DNA of 18,980 nt from Bacteroidaceae bacterium. Its GTDB lineage: Bacteria > Bacteroidota > Bacteroidia > Bacteroidales > Bacteroidaceae. Both the position numbers and the translations under genes were made by a program. Below, one piece after another: positions 1 to 7,123 of this stretch. The stretch lies in NCBI GenBank assembly GCA_017503065.1, contig JAFVTT010000047.1, positions 1 through 18,980 of the forward strand, written 5' to 3'. How positions within the stretch are numbered: the stretch's first letter is position 1; each line of letters opens with the position of its first letter. A model generated the notes under the pieces. It made no database searches. It saw only the letters and a program-made list of their open reading frames with translations, and was not told the DNA's origin.

Positions 1-98
1 GATTCGGATGTTAAGGAGTGGGGGCTAAACATTAGACACAGTCTTTACGACGAATGACCGAACGGCCTTATTCCACTTCTTGATGTCGTTAACAAATG

Positions 99-128
99 CA
101 AAAGTATAAAGGATATTGGAATATACAA
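99..128 (-). promoter_or_regulatory. Candidate Bacteroidota promoter firing out of the left edge
   Basis: On the minus strand TACTTTTG (99-106) fits the Bacteroidota -7 consensus TAnnTTTG. A TTG lies 19 bases upstream (126-128), where the -33 element is expected. Transcription would start near 92 and run leftward out of the window. A minus-strand ATG at 30-32 opens a frame to the edge, too short to identify. Nothing else between 1 and 221 looks like a gene. Confidence 0.4.
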
Positions 129-196
129 TGACCGATTTGGGATTATAAATCAGGGGCAATAAAAGCGATGACCTTGATTGCCTAAAAGATTCTGGA

Positions 197-215
197 TATA
201 CTGATGTCCAGTATA
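197..215 (-). terminator. Weak hairpin just after pgeF
   Basis: TATACTG and CAGTATA form a 7-bp stem with a five-base loop, starting 7 bases after the pgeF stop. A short T run (TCTTTTAG on the minus strand) follows only after several bases. It could terminate the DUF4831-pgeF transcript, but the AT-rich stem and the displaced T run make it a weak candidate. Confidence 0.3.
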
Positions 216-221
216 CCCTGA

Positions 222-902
222 TCATCTATAACTTCCTGAACGCCCAAAACCTTCCAATATCTCTATCCAGTTATAGTTCCTGCCGGTATTGATTGTCTCG
301 CGACGTGCAGAATAGTATAAAGGGGATGTCATTGTGTCAACACCTGCCACATGAATGTCGCACACACCACACTGCTCCAACAACCAACGGTTGGCCTGCC
401 AAAGGTCTATGTGCCACTTTCCGGGAGTTACACTGTCTGGCCAGCGACGTGAAATACGCTCCATAGGAAACCCTTCTGACTGGAAACGTTCATATACTTC
501 ATCTCCAACCTCAAAGGATTCCAAAGATATTCCTGGACCGATAATGGCAGATATGTCTGCACCACGTGATGCCATGGCACGAAGAGTCTTCTCTACAATA
601 CACTGCACCGAACCCTTCCAACCGGCATGTATGGCCGCGACCTTGAACTGGCGGCGATCATATAGAAGAACCGGTATGCAATCCGCAGTCTTTACTGCCA
701 GACAGAGTCCTGGTACATCAGTAAATACTGCATCAGTATCCTCAGGACGACAAGCTGAGCATACATACCTGACATGATCAGAATGTGTCTGGCGGGGAAG
801 AGCCAAAGGAGCACCGGCACCATAGGCACGGGCATCCTCCAATTCCTCACCCTTGCCTGTAGTGCCGGCACTTAGCCAAAGCGGAGTAGCATACCTAAGC
901 AT
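222..902 (-). CDS. pgeF: PgeF/YfiH/LACC1-family protein with short N-terminus
   Basis: 226-residue member of the Cu-oxidase_4 (YfiH/PgeF/LACC1) family. Members are annotated as polyphenol oxidase or peptidoglycan editing factor, and several have purine nucleoside phosphorylase and adenosine deaminase activity. The metal/active-site pattern is intact: His40 in RQTHSDHV, Cys75 in KTADCIPVLL and His92 in IHAGWKGS. The Cys-to-His spacing of 17 equals that in E. coli YfiH. The C-terminal TSPLYYSARRETINTGR block is also present. The N-terminus is unusual: the first active-site His is at residue 40, against about 70 in YfiH, and the TTRxGGVS...N.G...GD segment is reduced to TTGKG. The frame stays open upstream of 902, but I found no ATG, GTG or TTG there before it runs into DUF4831, so the ATG at 902 is kept. 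The gene lies 64 bp after DUF4831 on the same strand and is probably cotranscribed. Confidence 0.85.
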   Translation of the reverse strand: MLRYATPLWLSAGTTGKGEELEDARAYGAGAPLALPRQTHSDHVRYVCSACRPEDTDAVFTDVPGLCLAVKTADCIPVLLYDRRQFKVAAIHAGWKGSVQCIVEKTLRAMASRGADISAIIGPGISLESFEVGDEVYERFQSEGFPMERISRRWPDSVTPGKWHIDLWQANRWLLEQCGVCDIHVAGVDTMTSPLYYSARRETINTGRNYNWIEILEGFGRSGSYR

Positions 903-966
903 AAATACGGTTATAAATATACGTCCAGCGTATGCGCGCTCTTTGACTTTATGTACAAGAAAAGAC

Positions 967-2073
967 TTACTTGGAAATGTCTGCCTTTATCTCCTTGATC
1001 CCTCCGGTGTGCTGGAAGAAGGTTACCTCAGTATCCGCCATCTTGTCGAAAAGGACATTGGAAAGAATCTCCTCACAACCGAACTGGGCAATAGGCACTT
1101 CTAACTCCGTGAATGTATTCTCTGCGTTGAATACCCTTACCATAGTACGCAAAGGAATGTTATAGCATACGCCACGCAAAAGCTTACCCTTCTGCTTAAG
1201 GATACCGGGATCGTATGTGGACTCAGGAAGGTCGGCCGTACGCTTTATGCTAATATAATAAGGCACGCCAGACATGTCATCTGATGCTACCAGACCATTC
1301 CACTTAGAGAAACGGAATAGAAGCAACTTGTCTGTCTCCTCTGCTGGTACTATATCCAGAACATAGTACATCTCGCTTACCTCCTTGCTGCCAACAAACA
1401 TACTACTAAGGGCACGCTGTTGACGGTCAAGACTTTCAAGCATGAGCTTAAGCTGCATTCCGTCCTTTGGAGTATTGTCTGCATCGCCACGAACCAATGC
1501 ATCATAACTCTCGCGAATGTCATAGATTTCCTGAGCCACCAACTCTGCTATCTTGGCATTAGAACTTGCCTGAAGCATGTCGCGATTCATGTATTTACGA
1601 GCCTCATGGGGTTTGATACCAGCCTCTATGACACGTGGTTGTGGAATAGGAGGCAATGTTGTCTCAGAGACCTTTGTATTAACGCCCAACAAAATACCGT
1701 CGCTACTGAGACTTACCAAAGGAGCAACCGTACGCTTGTTCAGTTTAAGACTATAAGCCTTGTTCATATCAGGAACACCATAGGGGATCAACTGTACATC
1801 CTTCACTGTCCATGTTGTTGTAGGCTGAACCGGCACATCCTGTATACGCATGTATTTAAACGCATACATATGGTAATCTCCTGGAGTGACTACAGTCTTT
1901 TCTACGGTGACAACCATACGCAAAGCTGTGCGAGGAAGGAAATAGCTTACTCCATCCAATGTCGCTCCTGGAATAAACTTGCCTATCTGTGTCTGAGCAC
2001 TAACTGAAGTAACGAAAATAACGAACAACAGCAACAACATACACTTGACTGTCTTGCAAATTCTCTGTTTCAT
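967..2073 (-). CDS. DUF4831 family exported protein
   Basis: 368 residues. The start is followed by a signal peptide: basic MKQRICKTVKC, a hydrophobic stretch LLLLFVIFVTSVSA, and likely cleavage before Gln27. The mature part matches my recollection of the Bacteroidales family DUF4831, with the early block GVSYFLPRTALRMVVTVEK, a TPGDYHMYAFKYM segment, a GVPDMNKAYSLKLN segment and the SDGILLGVN block. No catalytic motif is visible and no function is established. The protein is probably periplasmic or outer-membrane associated; there is no lipobox Cys after the signal. It is the first gene of a leftward unit continuing into pgeF. A good -7 box lies upstream, divergent from the hpt promoter across a 135-bp spacer. 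Confidence 0.8.
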   Translation of the reverse strand: MKQRICKTVKCMLLLLFVIFVTSVSAQTQIGKFIPGATLDGVSYFLPRTALRMVVTVEKTVVTPGDYHMYAFKYMRIQDVPVQPTTTWTVKDVQLIPYGVPDMNKAYSLKLNKRTVAPLVSLSSDGILLGVNTKVSETTLPPIPQPRVIEAGIKPHEARKYMNRDMLQASSNAKIAELVAQEIYDIRESYDALVRGDADNTPKDGMQLKLMLESLDRQQRALSSMFVGSKEVSEMYYVLDIVPAEETDKLLLFRFSKWNGLVASDDMSGVPYYISIKRTADLPESTYDPGILKQKGKLLRGVCYNIPLRTMVRVFNAENTFTELEVPIAQFGCEEILSNVLFDKMADTEVTFFQHTGGIKEIKADISK

Positions 2074-2109
2074 AAACGGTTTGGGTTTCGTTTTTGTTTA
2101 TTTTCTGTA

Positions 2110-2138
2110 CAAAGATACAAAAAATATCAAAACAACAA
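2110..2138 (-). promoter_or_regulatory. Promoter of DUF4831-pgeF
   Basis: Minus-strand TATCTTTG (2110-2117) is an exact TAnnTTTG -7 box. A TTG at 2136-2138 sits 18 bases upstream, as a -33 element would. The predicted start of transcription is about 2103, giving a 5' leader of some 30 nt before the ATG at 2073. Confidence 0.6.
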
Positions 2139-2170
2139 CAGACAAACGACATAACTTTGATTTTTTTTAG

Positions 2171-2178
2171 TACCTTTG
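2171..2178 (+). promoter_or_regulatory. -7 box of the hpt promoter
   Basis: TACCTTTG matches TAnnTTTG exactly and would start transcription near 2185, about 24 nt before the hpt ATG at 2209. No convincing TTTG lies at the expected -33 distance; the one at 2156-2159 is too close. The box overlaps an in-frame upstream ATG at 2176, which argues against using that ATG as the start. Confidence 0.5.
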
Positions 2179-2208
2179 CTAACAAGATTATTATATCAAA
2201 TAACAAGT

Positions 2209-2745
2209 ATGAGTACTATTCAGGTCCTTGACAAAGAATTTGTACCAAGCATAGCGGCAGAGGAAATACTAACCCAGGTTCGCCGTGTAGCGTCTGAGAT
2301 AAACCGTGACTATGACGGAGAGTCACCTCTCTTCCTTGTTGTCTTGAACGGTGCATTCATCTTCGCCGCAGATTTGATGCGAGAAATCTCTCTGCCCGCA
2401 GAAGTTTCTTTCGTTAAATTGGCTTCATACCAAGGAACTGCTTCCTCCGGCACGGTGCGAGAAATAATAGGCCTGAATACAGACATTACCGGACGCCCAC
2501 TCATCATCGTAGAGGACATCGTTGAAAGCGGCATTACCATGGCACACATGATTGACACCCTGAAAAGGCAGAATCCAAAGAGCATTGATATATGCACATT
2601 ATTACTGAAGCCTCAAAAAATGGAGGTAAAACTGGACATCCGTTATGTTGCGATGGAAATACCCAACGACTTCATTCTTGGCTATGGCCTTGACTACAAT
2701 GGATTGGGACGAGGGCTAAAGGACATATATACGCTGAAAGGATAA
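2209..2745 (+). CDS. hpt: Hypoxanthine phosphoribosyltransferase
   Basis: 178 residues, the usual length. The enzyme converts hypoxanthine (and usually guanine) plus PRPP to IMP (or GMP) in cytosolic purine salvage. Visible elements are VVLNGAFIFAADL (44-56, pyrophosphate-binding loop region), the PRPP loop IIVEDIVESGITM (99-111) and the base-binding C-terminal segment FILGYGLDYNGLGR (155-168). In the PRPP loop the more common EDI(I/V)DTG reads EDIVESG, a conservative change. I chose the ATG at 2209 (MSTIQVLDKEF) over an in-frame ATG at 2176, because the latter lies inside the -7 promoter box and would add an untypical leader. adk follows after 103 bp with no terminator visible, so hpt, adk and obgE probably form one operon. 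Confidence 0.93.
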   Translation: MSTIQVLDKEFVPSIAAEEILTQVRRVASEINRDYDGESPLFLVVLNGAFIFAADLMREISLPAEVSFVKLASYQGTASSGTVREIIGLNTDITGRPLIIVEDIVESGITMAHMIDTLKRQNPKSIDICTLLLKPQKMEVKLDIRYVAMEIPNDFILGYGLDYNGLGRGLKDIYTLKG

Positions 2746-2848
2746 GGACATTCCGCCAAACCCTTTAACCAGCACACAATAGACAAGCGACACAAAGCAC
2801 AGACAACATATACAATAGCAATAACTACAACAAACAAAACTTTATCTT

Positions 2849-3427
2849 ATGAAGAACATTATCATCTTCGGTGCTCCCGGTTCTGGCAAGGGCACATATA
2901 GCGATGAAATAGTGGCAAAGTACAACATGGGACACATCAGTACCGGTGATGTACTCCGTGAGCAGATAAAGGCTGGTACAGAATTAGGCAAAACCGCACA
3001 GGGCTACATTGACAATGGCCAACTGCTGCCTGACGAACTGATGATTGACATCCTGGCCGACGCTTACGACAAGTTTCCTGCCGGCAAAGGTGTTATCTTT
3101 GACGGTTTCCCACGCACTATCCCACAGGCTGAGGCATTGAAGAAGATGCTGGCCGAACGCGGACACGACATGGGCATGATGATTGAACTTGTAGTAGAAG
3201 AGGAGGTACTGATGGCCCGTCTGCTGAACCGCGCCAAAGTACAGGGCCGTGCCGACGACAACGAGGAGACCATCAAGAAGCGCTTTGCCGTGTACCACTC
3301 ACAGACAGCCCCCCTGTCCGAATGGTTCGCAAAGGAGGGTATCCGCAACACCTTCTCATGGGCCGAGTTGGGCAGCAAGGAGGGCATGCTGGAAGCAATC
3401 TTCAAGACCATCGACGAGCAAGCATAA
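2849..3427 (+). CDS. adk: Adenylate kinase (short form)
   Basis: 192 residues. Catalyses ATP + AMP to 2 ADP in the cytosol and balances adenine nucleotides. The P-loop GAPGSGKGT (8-16), the AMP-site STGDVLR (31-37) and DGFPRT (85-90) are all present. The LID region around residues 127-147 (LLNRAK.QGRADD) is short and lacks the four-Cys zinc site, so this is the short-LID type. The final part, with RF.VYHSQTAPL.EWF, is typical. It sits between hpt and obgE on the same strand. The 132-bp spacer to obgE holds a perfect palindrome (see 3491-3510). Confidence 0.95.
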   Translation: MKNIIIFGAPGSGKGTYSDEIVAKYNMGHISTGDVLREQIKAGTELGKTAQGYIDNGQLLPDELMIDILADAYDKFPAGKGVIFDGFPRTIPQAEALKKMLAERGHDMGMMIELVVEEEVLMARLLNRAKVQGRADDNEETIKKRFAVYHSQTAPLSEWFAKEGIRNTFSWAELGSKEGMLEAIFKTIDEQA

Positions 3428-3490
3428 GGGAAACAGAGAACGGATATTCCGAAAACTCGGATTACTCCGGAAACATACGATACCAACAGG

Positions 3491-3510
3491 GGACGCAGCG
3501 TGCTGCGTCC
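3491..3510. repeat. Perfect 20-bp palindrome between adk and obgE
   Basis: GGACGCAGCGTGCTGCGTCC: arms of nine bases around a central GT, or an 8-bp GC-rich stem with a CGTG tetraloop when folded as RNA. It lies 63 bp after the adk stop and 49 bp before the obgE start. No T run follows, so it is not a standard intrinsic terminator. It may be one copy of a dispersed palindromic repeat, or an mRNA-processing or attenuation hairpin within the operon. Confidence 0.75.
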
Positions 3511-3559
3511 TCATTATCCTATCCAATCACTCGGCACGACAAGTCCGAAAACACAAACA

Positions 3560-4717
3560 ATGGAAAGCAACTTTGTAGACTACGTGAAAATAGTGTGCCG
3601 CTCAGGAAAAGGCGGACGTGGTTCCATGCACATGCACAGGGCCAAATATGCACCTAACGGTGGACCCGACGGTGGCAACGGAGGACGTGGCGGACACGTG
3701 ATATTGCGTGGTAACCACAACTACTGGACATTGCTGCACCTGAGGTACGACCGTCACATATTTGCCACCCACGGAGAGAACGGAGGCAAGAACAAGTCCA
3801 CAGGAGCAAACGGTGAAGACCGCTACATTGACGTACCTTGCGGAACCGTAGTCTATAACGCAGAGACAGGAGAATACATCTGCGACGTCAAGGAAGACGG
3901 ACAGGAGGTGATATTGCTTAAAGGGGGACGAGGCGGTCTGGGCAACTGGAATTTCGCCACCTCCACAAATCAGGCTCCAAGATATGCACAACCCGGCGAG
4001 CCTATGCAGGAAATGACCGTCATCATGGAATTGAAACTGCTTGCCGATGTGGGACTTGTGGGTTTCCCCAATGCCGGCAAGAGCACACTGCTGTCAAGCC
4101 TTTCCAGTGCCAAGCCAAAGATTGCAGACTACCCTTTCACCACCATGGAACCGTCCCTGGGCATAGTTTCGTACCGCAACGGGCAGTCTTTCGTGATGGC
4201 AGACATACCCGGTATCATCGAAGGTGCAAGCGAGGGCCGCGGACTGGGACTGAGATTTCTAAGGCACATAGAACGCAACTCCCTGCTCCTGTTCATGGTA
4301 CCCGGTGACACCGATGACATCAAGAAGGAGTACGAAATACTGCTTAACGAGGTGTCTACTTTCAATCCCGAACTGATGGACAAGCAACGCATACTGGCAG
4401 TAACAAAGACAGACCTGCTGGATGACGAGTTGCAACAGATGCTTTCGGAAGACCTGCCTACCGACCTGCCGGTTGTATTCATTTCTGCCGTAACACAAAA
4501 AGGAATAATGGAACTGAAGGACCTTCTTTGGAAGGCACTGAATGCCGAGAGCAACAAAATAGCAGCCATAACACACGAGGAGAGCATCGTGCACCGCAAC
4601 AAGGACATCAGTCTGCTGCAACGCGAAATGCAGGTTGAGGGCGAGGACGAGGATATAGAGTTCCTGGATGAAGACGAATACGAGATAGAGGACTACGAGG
4701 AAGAGGAGTGGGACTAA
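3560..4717 (+). CDS. obgE: GTPase Obg/CgtA
   Basis: 385 residues. Essential Obg-family GTPase acting in 50S ribosome assembly and stress control. The N-terminal glycine-rich Obg fold covers about 1-158 ([34 protein letters not shown]). The G domain has G1 GFPNAGKST (168-176), G2 TT (194-195), G3 DIPG (215-218), G4 TKTD (282-285, in place of NKxD) and G5 SA (309-310). The tail from about 361 is strongly acidic ([24 protein letters not shown] region), as is common for Bacteroidales Obg. I chose the ATG at 3560 ([11 protein letters not shown]) because it begins the Obg fold. The in-frame ATG at 3500 would translate part of the palindrome and add an unrelated 20-residue leader. Confidence 0.95.
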   Translation: MESNFVDYVKIVCRSGKGGRGSMHMHRAKYAPNGGPDGGNGGRGGHVILRGNHNYWTLLHLRYDRHIFATHGENGGKNKSTGANGEDRYIDVPCGTVVYNAETGEYICDVKEDGQEVILLKGGRGGLGNWNFATSTNQAPRYAQPGEPMQEMTVIMELKLLADVGLVGFPNAGKSTLLSSLSSAKPKIADYPFTTMEPSLGIVSYRNGQSFVMADIPGIIEGASEGRGLGLRFLRHIERNSLLLFMVPGDTDDIKKEYEILLNEVSTFNPELMDKQRILAVTKTDLLDDELQQMLSEDLPTDLPVVFISAVTQKGIMELKDLLWKALNAESNKIAAITHEESIVHRNKDISLLQREMQVEGEDEDIEFLDEDEYEIEDYEEEEWD

Positions 4718-4737
4718 ACTCCCCTAAAGCCCCATAG

Positions 4738-4773
4738 CTCCTTAAACTCCTTAAACTCCTTAAACTCCTTAAA
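4738..4773. repeat. Four-copy 9-bp tandem repeat CTCCTTAAA
   Basis: Four exact head-to-tail copies (4738-4746, 4747-4755, 4756-4764, 4765-4773) in the 3' non-coding region of obgE, 20 bp after its stop and just before the terminator hairpin. A degenerate version (CTCCCCTAAAG) lies at about 4719. No spacer units are present, so this is a microsatellite-like tract and not CRISPR. Copy number may vary by replication slippage. Confidence 0.9.
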
Positions 4774-4778
4774 ACCAT

Positions 4779-4816
4779 AATAAAGGTGGGTGTGCCTGAG
4801 CACACCCACCTTTATT
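4779..4816. terminator. Bidirectional terminator between obgE and fba
   Basis: Perfect 17-bp stem (AATAAAGGTGGGTGTGC against its reverse complement) with a CTGA tetraloop (4796-4799). The A/T-rich outer stem supplies a U-containing tail on either strand. It sits exactly between the converging obgE and fba genes, 16 bp beyond the fba stop, so it should stop transcription from both sides. Confidence 0.9.
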
Positions 4817-4832
4817 GTATGATAATCTGAGA

Positions 4833-5831
4833 TTACAGCTTGTCGTTAGAACCGAGCACATTCATGATCTTGTGAATGTACATCTTCTTCATGTTCTCGC
4901 GAGCGGGCTTCAGATACTGACGGGGATCGAAGTGACCGGGGTTCTCTGCAAAGTGCTTGCGGATAGCAGCAGTCATAGCCAGACGAGAGTCAGAGTCGAT
5001 GTTGATCTTGCAAACTGCGCTCTCAGAAGCCTTGCGGAGCTGCTCCTCGGGGATACCTACTGCGTCGGGCAACTGGCCACCGAACTTGTTGATGGTGTCA
5101 ACCTCGTCCTGAGGAACTGAAGAAGAACCGTGGAGAACGATGGGGAAGCCGGGCAACTGCTTCTCGATCTCAGCCAGGATGTCGAATGCCAATGGAGGAG
5201 GAACGAGCTTGCCAGTCTGAGGATCCAGAGTGCACTGTTCACGAGTGAACTTGTAAGCACCGTGGCTGGTACCGATAGAGATAGCCAGAGAGTCGCAACC
5301 TGAACGTGTAGAGAAGTCAACAACCTCCTCGGGCTTTGTGTAGTGAGAAACTGCAGAAGAAACCTCGTCCTCAACACCAGCCAATACACCGAGCTCAGCC
5401 TCAACGGTTACGTCGTGAGCGTGTGCATAGTCAACAACCTTCTTTGTCAGAGCGATGTTCTCCTCGTAGGGGAGGTGAGAACCGTCGATCATAACAGAAG
5501 AGAAACCGTTGTCGATACACTCCTTACAGATCTCGAAGCTGTCACCGTGGTCGAGGTGCAGAACAATCTGAGGATTCTCGCAACCCAGCTCCTTAGCGTA
5601 CTCTACAGCACCCTGAGCCATGTAGCGCAGGATAGTACCGTTAGCATAAGCACGAGCGCCCTTAGACACCTGCATGATAACGGGAGACTTGCACTCTACA
5701 GCAGCCTGTACTATAGCCTGCATCTGCTCCATTGTGTTGAAGTTGAAAGCGGGGATAGCGTAGCCACCTGCTACTGCCTTGGCAAACATTTCACGGGTGT
5801 TCACCAGACCCAATTCCTTGTAACTTGTCAT
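4833..5831 (-). CDS. fba: Class II fructose-1,6-bisphosphate aldolase
   Basis: 332 residues. Zinc-dependent glycolytic/gluconeogenic enzyme that cleaves fructose 1,6-bisphosphate to dihydroxyacetone phosphate and glyceraldehyde 3-phosphate in the cytosol. The class II signature is clear: LHLDHGDSFE with Asp94 (catalytic) and His95 (Zn), FSSVMIDGSHLPYEEN (110-125), EAELG (144-148), GTSHGAYKF with His190 (Zn), and VLHGSSSVP with His234 (Zn). The codons are restricted to a small preferred set, more than in neighbouring genes, which suggests high expression. The start is 45 bp after the stop of the upstream EEP nuclease, with no TAnnTTTG box in the gap, so some readthrough from that gene is possible. 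Its 3' end is closed by the hairpin at 4779-4816. Confidence 0.96.
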   Translation of the reverse strand: MTSYKELGLVNTREMFAKAVAGGYAIPAFNFNTMEQMQAIVQAAVECKSPVIMQVSKGARAYANGTILRYMAQGAVEYAKELGCENPQIVLHLDHGDSFEICKECIDNGFSSVMIDGSHLPYEENIALTKKVVDYAHAHDVTVEAELGVLAGVEDEVSSAVSHYTKPEEVVDFSTRSGCDSLAISIGTSHGAYKFTREQCTLDPQTGKLVPPPLAFDILAEIEKQLPGFPIVLHGSSSVPQDEVDTINKFGGQLPDAVGIPEEQLRKASESAVCKINIDSDSRLAMTAAIRKHFAENPGHFDPRQYLKPARENMKKMYIHKIMNVLGSNDKL

Positions 5832-5876
5832 TGTTGTAATTGTTATTAAAGGGTTTTGGTAATATTGTAATTATAC

Positions 5877-6923
5877 TCAATTTGCTTTCACGAGATACAC
5901 CACTACAGGCAGATGGTCGCTGTATCCATCAAGCCATACGCCACGGGAGTGTGTGCGCTTGGGAGTTCCCTTGTATGCTCCTTCGCTCTGCAACAGATAG
6001 TCACGCTTGAATATCTGGTATGAATGCAGAGTGAGGGTATTGTATGTATTGGCCTTGTATTCCTCTATCAGACTGCGTCCCATGACTATCTGGTCAAAGA
6101 GGTTCCATGCTCCCTGATAACTCAGGGTTCCCTGTCCCTTCTTGCGCAGGATGTCCCACCATGGGTTATAGAAATCGCCCTTTTCCACCTCACTTACCTT
6201 ACGCCTTGCTCCGAGGCACTCGGCCATAGAGGCATTGTCGGGGTCATCGTTCATATCTCCCATTACAATTATATGCTGACTGGGGTCTGCCTCGCCAATG
6301 CTGTCGGTAAGAGCACGCACCTGACGCCCGCCATATTCGCGGAAGATTCCTTCTGCAGAACGGCTGGGCCAATGGCACACCACCACAGTGACATTCTCAC
6401 CGGCCAACTTACCCTGCACGCAGAAGAACGGACGTGTACGGCGTACTGTATCGCCGTTTTCGTAGACATAATCCTTGTTGAATGCCTTAGTGACTTGAAA
6501 AGCACGCGGATTGTATATCAAGGCACAATCCACGCCTCGCTTGTCCGGTCCCTCGATATGGACATAGCGATAACCGCGCTTCTTCATTTTTGGCTGGGCC
6601 ATAAGGTCGTCCAACGCCTTGGAGTTCTCCACCTCACTGACACCTATGATGCTGGCGCCGTAGGGAAGTTTGTCCGTTCCGAGTTCACATATGACACGGG
6701 CCATGTTGGCCAACTTATGCTCATACTTGACTTTGGTCCAGTGATACGAACCGTCGGGCAAGAACTCCCAGTCGTTCTTTCCCTCATCGTGACATGTATC
6801 GAAAAGATTCTCCAAATTATAGAATGCCACCGCATGCATCTGCAATTTGCGCTCTTGGGCAAGCACCTGAACAGAAACTGCCAGCACAAACATGCATAAC
6901 ATGCAAGAAAACACCTTCTTCAT
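5877..6923 (-). CDS. Secreted endonuclease/exonuclease/phosphatase-family hydrolase
   Basis: 348 residues. The signal peptide MKKVFSCMLCMFVLAVSVQVLA is likely cleaved before Gln23, so the protein is periplasmic or secreted. The rest is one EEP (DNase I-like) domain: FYNLENLFD (34-42), the metal-binding Glu in GVSEVEN (94-100), HWPSR (184-188), GDMNDDP (222-228) and the C-terminal catalytic SDHLPVVVYL (335-344). EEP enzymes hydrolyse phosphodiesters in DNA, RNA or smaller phosphate compounds. Close Bacteroidales members are usually annotated as endonucleases, but the substrate cannot be read from the sequence. It is divergent from the TonB-receptor operon across a 200-bp spacer, which suggests linked control with that nucleic-acid-themed cluster. 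fba lies downstream on the same strand. Confidence 0.88.
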   Translation of the reverse strand: MKKVFSCMLCMFVLAVSVQVLAQERKLQMHAVAFYNLENLFDTCHDEGKNDWEFLPDGSYHWTKVKYEHKLANMARVICELGTDKLPYGASIIGVSEVENSKALDDLMAQPKMKKRGYRYVHIEGPDKRGVDCALIYNPRAFQVTKAFNKDYVYENGDTVRRTRPFFCVQGKLAGENVTVVVCHWPSRSAEGIFREYGGRQVRALTDSIGEADPSQHIIVMGDMNDDPDNASMAECLGARRKVSEVEKGDFYNPWWDILRKKGQGTLSYQGAWNLFDQIVMGRSLIEEYKANTYNTLTLHSYQIFKRDYLLQSEGAYKGTPKRTHSRGVWLDGYSDHLPVVVYLVKAN

Positions 6924-6995
6924 TATATATATTTAGATTTTACTCTATATCTTTATACACATCGGGATACTATAATCCACAATAATCACGCAGTG

Positions 6996-7003
6996 CAAAG
7001 TTA
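6996..7003 (-). promoter_or_regulatory. -7 box of the EEP nuclease promoter
   Basis: Minus-strand TAACTTTG fits TAnnTTTG. Transcription would start near 6989 and leave a leader of about 65 nt before the ATG at 6923. No clear TTTG is seen at the -33 position, which may mean activator dependence or simply a weak promoter. Confidence 0.5.
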
Positions 7004-7059
7004 ATGTTTTTTTACATAAGTCGTATGCTTTTACCTAAAAAAAAGAGGAGAGCAAACGT

Positions 7060-7085
7060 ATTTACAGATAAATTTACGAACTTTG
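7060..7085 (+). promoter_or_regulatory. Candidate promoter of the TonB-receptor operon with ATTTAC direct repeats
   Basis: GAACTTTG (7078-7085) matches the -7 box TAnnTTTG except for the first base. Just upstream, ATTTAC occurs twice with a 12-bp period (7060-7065 and 7072-7077), where a -33 element is missing. This arrangement could be an activator site, but two 6-bp matches in AT-rich DNA may be chance. The receptor ATG is 38 bp downstream. Confidence 0.35.
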
Positions 7086-7123
7086 TGCGTGATAAAATAC
7101 CATTTAAACTTTAACCAAGCATT

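Noticed and set aside
25..225. 66-residue minus-strand frame overlapping the pgeF stop (ATGA)
   Set aside because: No recognisable motif, and a good promoter and a hairpin lie inside it. Composition looks non-coding, so I treat it as chance.
4738..4773. CRISPR array
   Set aside because: The 9-bp units abut with no spacers and no cas genes are present.
6024..6899. 291-residue plus-strand open frame opposite the EEP nuclease
   Set aside because: Antisense shadow; the opposite strand has a complete EEP domain with signal peptide and catalytic residues.
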